DNA of 64,000 nucleotides, taken from NCBI RefSeq assembly GCF_016406105.1, contig NZ_CP066308.1, positions 205,001 through 269,000 of the forward strand. The letters are read 5' to 3'. The position numbers were made by a program, and so were the translations under genes. The notes under the pieces were generated by a model. That model saw only the letters and a list, made by a program, of their open reading frames with translations. It was not told where the DNA came from and ran no database searches. The stretch is from Brevibacillus composti (GTDB lineage Bacteria > Bacillota > Bacilli > Brevibacillales > Brevibacillaceae). Below, one piece after another: positions 58,990 to 64,000 of the stretch; position 1 is the stretch's first letter; each line of letters opens with the position of its first letter.

Positions 58990-59208
58990 ATGGCGAAAGA
59001 CGATGTGATTGAAGTAGAAGGTACGGTAATTGAACCTTTGCCCAATGCGATGTTTCGGGTAGAATTGGAGAATGGGCATAAAGTGCTCGCTCACGTTTCG
59101 GGGAAAATCCGCATGCATTTTATCCGCATCCTGCCTGGGGACAAGGTAACCGTTGAACTGTCGCCTTACGATTTGACTCGCGGACGGATTACGTACCGCT
59201 ACAAATAA
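58990..59208 (+). CDS. infA: Translation initiation factor IF-1
   Basis: A 72-residue OB-fold factor, [20 protein letters not shown], with [12 protein letters not shown] at the end. The ATG at 58990 follows AAAGGAGAG; the TTG at 58984 in frame is not needed. Confidence 0.97.
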   Translation: MAKDDVIEVEGTVIEPLPNAMFRVELENGHKVLAHVSGKIRMHFIRILPGDKVTVELSPYDLTRGRITYRYK

Positions 59209-59352
<144 letters not shown>

Positions 59353-59377
59353 GTAAACAAGGAGGTGCTTTTGACAC

Positions 59378-59746
59378 ATGGCACGTATTGCAGGCGTTGA
59401 CTTGCCTCGCGAAAAACGCGTAGAAGTTGCTCTTACCTATATCTTTGGTATCGGGCGTCCCACGTCTCAACGCATTCTGTCCGCTGCTGGTGTAAACCCG
59501 GACACGCGCGTTCGTGATCTGACGGAAGACGAAGTGGCGAAACTGCGTGAGTTCATCGATAAAAACATCAAGGTGGAAGGCGATCTTCGTCGTGAGATCT
59601 CCCTCAACATCAAACGTTTGATGGAAATTGGCTGCTTCCGTGGCATCCGCCATCGTCGTGGTCTCCCTGTTCGTGGCCAACGCACCAAAACAAACGCACG
59701 TACGCGCAAAGGTCCACGCCGTACGGTAGCGAACAAGAAGAAGTAA
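59378..59746 (+). CDS. rpsM: 30S ribosomal protein S13
   Basis: A 122-residue head protein contacting the 50S subunit, [20 protein letters not shown], with the basic C-terminal tail [20 protein letters not shown]. The ATG follows AAGGAGGTG. Confidence 0.97.
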   Translation: MARIAGVDLPREKRVEVALTYIFGIGRPTSQRILSAAGVNPDTRVRDLTEDEVAKLREFIDKNIKVEGDLRREISLNIKRLMEIGCFRGIRHRRGLPVRGQRTKTNARTRKGPRRTVANKKK

Positions 59747-59762
59747 AGGAGGGTAATGGGAC

Positions 59763-60164
59763 ATGGCGAAAAGAAAACAAGCGACGGCTACTCGTACCCG
59801 TCGTCGTGACCGTAAAAACGTTGAAGTCGGCGTAGCACACATCCGCTCTACGTTCAACAACACGATCGTAACGATTACGGATCCGCACGGAAACGCGATC
59901 TCCTGGTCCAGTGCCGGTGCCCTCGGCTTCAAAGGCTCCCGCAAAAGCACGCCTTTCGCAGCGCAAATGGCTGCTGAATCCGCTGCTCGCGTAGCAATGG
60001 AACACGGCATGCGTTCGCTGGAAGTGCTGGTAAAAGGCCCGGGTGCAGGTCGCGAGGCTGCGATTCGTTCCCTGCAGGCTGCTGGCCTGGAAGTAAACAT
60101 GATCAAAGACGTTACGCCAATTCCGCACAACGGTTGCCGCCCACCAAAACGTCGCCGCGTGTAA
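59763..60164 (+). CDS. rpsK: 30S ribosomal protein S11
   Basis: A 133-residue platform protein, with [24 protein letters not shown] [20 protein letters not shown] and the final [17 protein letters not shown]. The ATG follows AAAGGAGGG. Confidence 0.97.
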   Translation: MAKRKQATATRTRRRDRKNVEVGVAHIRSTFNNTIVTITDPHGNAISWSSAGALGFKGSRKSTPFAAQMAAESAARVAMEHGMRSLEVLVKGPGAGREAAIRSLQAAGLEVNMIKDVTPIPHNGCRPPKRRRV

Positions 60165-60253
60165 CGGGTTTATAAGTTTCAGAACATGTCCATACTAGAA
60201 TGGTAAATTCTGATTTTAGCTTGTCATGCACGCAAACGGTAAACCGCCGGGGA

Positions 60254-60293
60254 AATTCCTGAGTGGGCGAAATTTTGCCCACCCAAGAATTTC
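60254..60293 (+). promoter_or_regulatory. Nested hairpin in the rpsK-rpoA gap
   Basis: AAATTC/GAATTT (60254-60259 with 60288-60293) encloses GTGGGC/GCCCAC (60264-60269 with 60278-60283). It is 28 bases before rpoA and has no T run. It may adjust rpoA translation or mRNA processing. Confidence 0.45.
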
Positions 60294-60320
60294 GACGTTT
60301 TGAAGGAGGGTTTGTTTATA

Positions 60321-61265
60321 ATGATAGAAATAGAAAAACCGAAAATCGAGGTTGTGGAAGTAAACGACGACAACTCGTACGGGAAATTCGTTGTGGAACC
60401 TCTTGAGCGCGGATACGGTACCACTCTTGGCAACTCGTTGAGACGAATTCTCCTCTCGTCCTTGCCGGGTGCGGCGGTACGCACCGTTCAGATAGACGGG
60501 GTTCTTCATGAGTTCTCTACGGTTGAAGGCGTAGTGGAAGACGTAACGGAGATTATCCTAAACATCAAAGGCCTTGCACTGAAGATTCATTCCGATGAAG
60601 AAAAAGTCATCGAGATTGACGCGGAGGGCGAGGGCGTAGTCAAGGCGGGAGATATCCGCGCAGACAGTGATGTGGAGATCTTGAACCCTGATCTTCATAT
60701 TGCAACGTTGGCAAACGGTGGTCGTCTGCATATTCGTATGACAGCTGGACGTGGACGTGGATATGTACAAGCAGATGGAAACAAGTCGGAGGACTTGCCG
60801 ATTGGCGTGATTCCGATTGATTCGATCTATACACCCATTAAGCGTGTCAACTATCAAGTGGAGAACACCCGTGTTGGTCAGATGACCAACTACGATAAGT
60901 TGACGCTGGAGGTCTGGACCAACGGCAGCATTAGTCCGGAAGAAGCCGTCAGTCTGGGCGCCAAAATCATGACGGAGCACCTGAACCTCTTTGTCGGTTT
61001 GACGGACGAGGCGAAGGATGCCGAAATCATGGTGGAAAAAGAGGAAGACAAGAAAGAGAAAGTGCTCGAGATGACCATCGAAGAGCTCGATCTCTCTGTA
61101 CGTTCCTACAACTGCCTGAAGCGTGCCGGTATCAATACTGTGCAAGAGCTGACGCAGAAGACCGAAGAAGACATGATGAAGGTGCGCAACCTGGGACGCA
61201 AATCCTTGGAAGAGGTGCAAGAGAAGCTGGCTGAACTCGGCCTGTCTCTCCGCAGCGACGACTAG
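60321..61265 (+). CDS. rpoA: RNA polymerase subunit alpha
   Basis: A 314-residue assembly subunit. The N-terminal domain holds [20 protein letters not shown] near residue 33 and a flexible linker near 230-245 leads to the C-terminal domain ([17 protein letters not shown]...[13 protein letters not shown]) that contacts UP elements and regulators. The ATG at 60321 gives [10 protein letters not shown] as in Bacillus. Confidence 0.98.
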   Translation: MIEIEKPKIEVVEVNDDNSYGKFVVEPLERGYGTTLGNSLRRILLSSLPGAAVRTVQIDGVLHEFSTVEGVVEDVTEIILNIKGLALKIHSDEEKVIEIDAEGEGVVKAGDIRADSDVEILNPDLHIATLANGGRLHIRMTAGRGRGYVQADGNKSEDLPIGVIPIDSIYTPIKRVNYQVENTRVGQMTNYDKLTLEVWTNGSISPEEAVSLGAKIMTEHLNLFVGLTDEAKDAEIMVEKEEDKKEKVLEMTIEELDLSVRSYNCLKRAGINTVQELTQKTEEDMMKVRNLGRKSLEEVQEKLAELGLSLRSDD

Positions 61266-61285
61266 GGCGTGCACCGAATCACCAG

Positions 61286-61346
61286 CGGGCACACCAGATC
61301 TCGCTCGAACAAGAAGCGATTTCGACGTAGTGCTCGCGAGTAAGAA
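61286..61346 (+). repeat. 61-bp tandem repeat before rplQ, copy 1
   Basis: Starts GGGCAC and ends AGTAAGAAG; 55 of 61 bases equal copy 2. Each copy can fold: CTCGC with GCGAG and an inner TCGA with TCGA. Confidence 0.85.
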
Positions 61347-61354
61347 GTACCCCG

Positions 61355-61415
61355 AGGGCACTGCAGATCTCGCTCGAACAAGAAGCAGAATCGACGTAGT
61401 GCTCGCGAGTAAGAA
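61355..61415 (+). repeat. 61-bp tandem repeat before rplQ, copy 2
   Basis: Second copy, 69 bases downstream of the first. Its last bases AAGAAG run into GAGGT and form the ribosome site of rplQ, so the repeat is part of the rplQ translation start region. Confidence 0.85.
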
Positions 61416-61427
61416 GGAGGTAAGAAC

Positions 61428-61787
61428 ATGGCATACCGTAAACTGGGTCGTCGCAGTTCGGCTCGTAAAGCGCTGTTCCGTGATCTGGTAACTGACCTGA
61501 TCATCAACGAACGCATCGAGACCACTGAGATGAAAGCGAAAGAACTGCGTTCCATCGCGGATCAAATGATCACGCTGGCAAAACGCGGTGACCTGCACGC
61601 ACGCCGTCAAGTAGCTGCTTTCGTTCGCAAAGAAGTAGCTACCGAAGAAGGCCGCGATGCGGTTCAAAAGCTGTTTGATGAGATCGCGCCTCGCTACAAA
61701 GAGCGCAACGGCGGATACACTCGTGTGTTGAAGACAGGTCCTCGTCGTGGGGACGCTGCTCCAATGGCATACATCGAATTGGTGTAA
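61428..61787 (+). CDS. rplQ: 50S ribosomal protein L17
   Basis: A 119-residue protein, [20 protein letters not shown], ending with [12 protein letters not shown]. The ATG follows AAGGAGGTAAG. Normally rplQ follows rpoA closely; here 162 bases with a tandem repeat intervene. Confidence 0.97.
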   Translation: MAYRKLGRRSSARKALFRDLVTDLIINERIETTEMKAKELRSIADQMITLAKRGDLHARRQVAAFVRKEVATEEGRDAVQKLFDEIAPRYKERNGGYTRVLKTGPRRGDAAPMAYIELV

Positions 61788-61991
61788 TACACATCTGTTT
61801 GATCCGGTTGTTTCCAAAAGTCTCTTTTGATTTGAAACAGCCTGAAAAAGGGTGGGGGCAGATTCTGGTCACGGACTGGACTCTGATTCATGCCCTTTTT
61901 TCTTTATCCATTGATCGCTTGCAACTCGCGCAGGCTTGCTGGCGCGACCGTGAAATTTACCTGTTGCATGCTGGGAGGATGTGGTCACCAG

Positions 61992-62843
61992 ATGACGGAC
62001 GAACGTCTACTGGCTTTACAAAATGTCTCCTTTGCTTACGAAGGCGAGGGAGGGCAGAAGGAAAAGGTGCTTGCGGGCATCAATCTCGACATCCGCGCCG
62101 GCTCCTTTGTCACCGTGCTCGGCCATAATGGCTCGGGCAAATCCACGCTGGCCAAGCTGATGAACGCGCTGCTCCTTCCGGATGACGGAGCGGTCCTCGT
62201 GACCGGCATCGACACCCGCGATGGCGAACTGGTTTGGGAGATTCGTCGCCTGGTCGGCATGGTCTTTCAAAATCCCGATAACCAAATCGTCGGTGCGACC
62301 GTAGAGGATGACGTCGCGTTCGGATTGGAAAATATGGGGGTAGAGCCGGAGGAGATGCGGAGTCGCATCGATGAGTCCCTGCAGGCCGTCGGGATGGCAG
62401 AACACCTCCATCACCAGCCGCATCGGCTGTCCGGCGGTCAGAAGCAGCGTGTGGCGATTGCCGGGATCCTGGCGATGCGTCCGTCGGTGCTGATCCTCGA
62501 TGAAGCGACCGCCATGCTGGACCCGATGGGGCGGCGAGAGGTGCTGCAGCTCGTTCGCCAGCTTCACCAAGAAGAGGGGATCACCGTGGTGAACATCACC
62601 CATTTTCCCGAAGAAGCCGTCTACTCCGATCGAGTCATCGTGATGCGAGCCGGCCAGGTCGAATGGGATGGTACGGCAGACGAGGTGTTTGCCGATCCGG
62701 AGAGAATGCTGGCACTTGGACTCGATGTGCCCTTTCCCGTCCGGCTGCGTCACGCACTGGCCGCGGAAGGGGTGTCTCTGCCATTCAGCCTGCACCAAGA
62801 GGAGCTGGTGGAACACTTATGCAGATTACTTTTGAACAGGTAA
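61992..62843 (+). CDS. ecfA1: ECF transporter ATPase EcfA1
   Basis: A 283-residue ATPase of the shared energy-coupling module for vitamin and metal uptake. Walker A GHNGSGKST near residue 47, Q-loop FQNPDNQIVGATVEDDVAFG, signature LSGGQKQRVAIAG and Walker B VLILDEATAML are intact. I use ATG 61992 (MTDERLLALQNVSFAY), although the GGGAGG site is 13 bases away; the longer frame upstream has no homology. The 200-base gap after rplQ has no clear terminator or promoter. Confidence 0.92.
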   Translation: MTDERLLALQNVSFAYEGEGGQKEKVLAGINLDIRAGSFVTVLGHNGSGKSTLAKLMNALLLPDDGAVLVTGIDTRDGELVWEIRRLVGMVFQNPDNQIVGATVEDDVAFGLENMGVEPEEMRSRIDESLQAVGMAEHLHHQPHRLSGGQKQRVAIAGILAMRPSVLILDEATAMLDPMGRREVLQLVRQLHQEEGITVVNITHFPEEAVYSDRVIVMRAGQVEWDGTADEVFADPERMLALGLDVPFPVRLRHALAAEGVSLPFSLHQEELVEHLCRLLLNR

Positions 62844-63691
62844 GCCATGTGTACGGAGTGGGTACACCATTCGAACGCCTTGCGCTGCAGGATGTAAACC
62901 TGACCATTCCGTCCGGCTCCTTCGTCGGGATTATCGGTCACACAGGATCGGGGAAATCGACGCTCATTCAGCACGTCAACGGCTTGCTGCAGCCGACAGC
63001 GGGCACGATTCGGCTGGATGAGGTGACGGTGAGTCCGGCCAAAAAGCTGCCCCACGAGAGCAGGCAGCATATTGGTCTTGTTTTTCAGTATCCGGAGCAT
63101 CAGCTGTTTGAAGAGACAGTCGCCAAGGATGTCGCGTTTGGGCCGCTCAATTTTGGCATGTCTCCCGAACTGGCGGAGATACGTGCGCGCGAAGCCCTGG
63201 AAATCGTAGGGCTGGACTATCAGGCAGTCAAAGATCGCTCGCCGTTTCTCTTGAGCGGCGGACAGATGCGCCGTGTCGCGATAGCGGGCGTCCTGGCCAT
63301 GCAGCCCAAGGTGCTGATCCTGGATGAGCCGACGGCCGGGCTGGACCCGGCGGGAAAGAAAGCGATCCTGGAGGCCATCTACCGCATCCACCGGGAGCAG
63401 TCGCTTACGACACTGCTGGTCACGCACAGCATGGAAGAGGCGGCCCGTTACGCCGACATGCTGGTCGTGATGGCCAACGGCAGGGTGGTGCTTGTCGGGA
63501 CGCCGGATGAGGTCTTTGCCCAGTCCGAGCTGCTCCGCGGCCTGGGATTGGACGTACCCGATACGGTCGCCTTCGTCTCCCAGCTAAACCGACGGCTGCC
63601 GGAGGAGTTGCGTTTGCCGGCCTCCATCTACCGGGAGGAAGAGCTGATTGGACAACTGTTGGCACGCATGGCCGCTGTAAAGGAGCGATGA
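62819..63691 (+). CDS. ecfA2: ECF transporter ATPase EcfA2
   Basis: A 290-residue second ATPase of the module. Walker A GHTGSGKST near residue 40, Q-loop FQYPEHQLFEETVAKDVAFG, signature LSGGQMRRVAIAG and Walker B VLILDEPTAGLD. It starts at ATG 62819 inside ecfA1 (25 bases overlap), after AGAGGAG. Confidence 0.94.
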   Translation: MQITFEQVSHVYGVGTPFERLALQDVNLTIPSGSFVGIIGHTGSGKSTLIQHVNGLLQPTAGTIRLDEVTVSPAKKLPHESRQHIGLVFQYPEHQLFEETVAKDVAFGPLNFGMSPELAEIRAREALEIVGLDYQAVKDRSPFLLSGGQMRRVAIAGVLAMQPKVLILDEPTAGLDPAGKKAILEAIYRIHREQSLTTLLVTHSMEEAARYADMLVVMANGRVVLVGTPDEVFAQSELLRGLGLDVPDTVAFVSQLNRRLPEELRLPASIYREEELIGQLLARMAAVKER

Positions 63692-63694
63692 GGG

Positions 63695-64000
63695 ATGCTG
63701 CAAAACATAGCGATCGGTCAATATGTACCGGGGCACTCCTTCCTTCACCGGGCTGATCCCCGCAGCAAAATGCTGTTTATCATCTTGTTTGCGTTTCTGG
63801 TATTCATGGCCAACAACGCGACCACTTATGTGATCCTGCTCGCCTTTACGGCGATGCTGATCCTGCTCTCTCGCCTCTCGATGGTCTACATTCTGAAAAG
63901 TCTTCGCCCCGTATGGATACTGGTCTTATTTACCGTTGTCCTGCATTTGCTCATCACCAAGGGGGGAGACGTTTATTTCAGATGGGGCTGGTTTTCCATC
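63695..64000 (+). CDS. ecfT: ECF transporter transmembrane subunit EcfT (partial)
   Basis: The first 102 codons of the scaffold subunit; the rest is beyond the window. MLQNIAIGQYVPGHSFLHRA-DPRSKM is the typical start, with the DPR(S/T)K motif, followed by hydrophobic segments. It begins 3 bases after the ecfA2 stop. Confidence 0.93.
   Translation, partial: MLQNIAIGQYVPGHSFLHRADPRSKMLFIILFAFLVFMANNATTYVILLAFTAMLILLSRLSMVYILKSLRPVWILVLFTVVLHLLITKGGDVYFRWGWFSI

Noticed and set aside
61286..61415. Possible CRISPR array
   Set aside because: Only two repeats of 61 bp with an 8-base gap and no cas genes; it is a tandem duplication.
61890..61991. N-terminal extension of EcfA1
   Set aside because: The extra 34 residues have no similarity to ABC ATPases and lack a ribosome site.

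Overview
The window is a chromosomal stretch of a Gram-positive, low-to-middle GC bacterium of the order Bacillales, most likely Brevibacillus or a close relative in Paenibacillaceae. The basis is gene order (ctsR-mcsA-mcsB-clpC-radA-disA ... sigH-rpmG-secE-nusG ... rpoB-rpoC ... the S10-spc-alpha cluster-ecfA1A2T), SigA-type promoters, CtsR boxes, a T-box and GNTG/TTG starts like those of Bacillus. A pssA gene and a small reverse-strand gene sit between disA and yacL, which differs from Bacillus subtilis. The genus call is an inference from memory of these clusters, not from a search.

Layout. 1-9.1 kb: end of a glycosyltransferase-like gene, a HAD phosphatase, then the CtsR heat-shock operon (ctsR, mcsA, mcsB, clpC), radA, disA and pssA. 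9.2-18.6 kb: a reverse-strand Cys-rich unknown gene, yacL, the isoprenoid pair ispD-ispF, gltX, a cysteine T-box controlling cysE-cysS, then mrnC, rlmB, rae1 and sigH. 18.6-30.8 kb: rpmG-secE-nusG, rplK-rplA, an L10 leader with rplJ-rplL, a YbxB-like methyltransferase, rpoB and rpoC. 30.9-39.0 kb: a four-gene accessory operon set between rpoC and rplGB, where Bacillus has nothing. 39.1-43.9 kb: rplGB, rpsL, rpsG, fusA and tuf. 44.0-46.4 kb: a second small insertion (ECF41-type sigma factor, EamA transporter, truncated haemoglobin). 46.6-61.8 kb: the S10-spc-alpha ribosomal protein superoperon with secY, adk, map, infA and rpoA. 61.9-64.0 kb: the energy-coupling-factor module ecfA1-ecfA2-ecfT, cut by the window end.

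How it works together. Most of the window is growth machinery (transcription core, ribosome, translation factors, aminoacyl-tRNA synthetases, protein export) plus protein quality control, DNA repair and stationary-phase regulators. RNA-level control is dense: a Cys T-box, an L10 leader, a likely L1-binding leader, and several undescribed structured leaders.

The most notable part is the accessory operon. It encodes an SF1/UPF1-like helicase with a degenerate N-terminal protein-kinase fold, a winged-helix single-HKD phospholipase-D-type protein, a 665-residue protein I do not recognise, and a shortened Hsp70-like ATPase. The first two resemble the type I Mokosh anti-phage architecture; the other two would be an extension of it. 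The operon has its own terminator and is insulated from both neighbours. Other points worth checking are a 61-bp tandem repeat before rplQ, a decayed KOW gene between map and infA, a short-ORF/terminator leader before rpoB, and repeats around the tuf and rpmG promoters.
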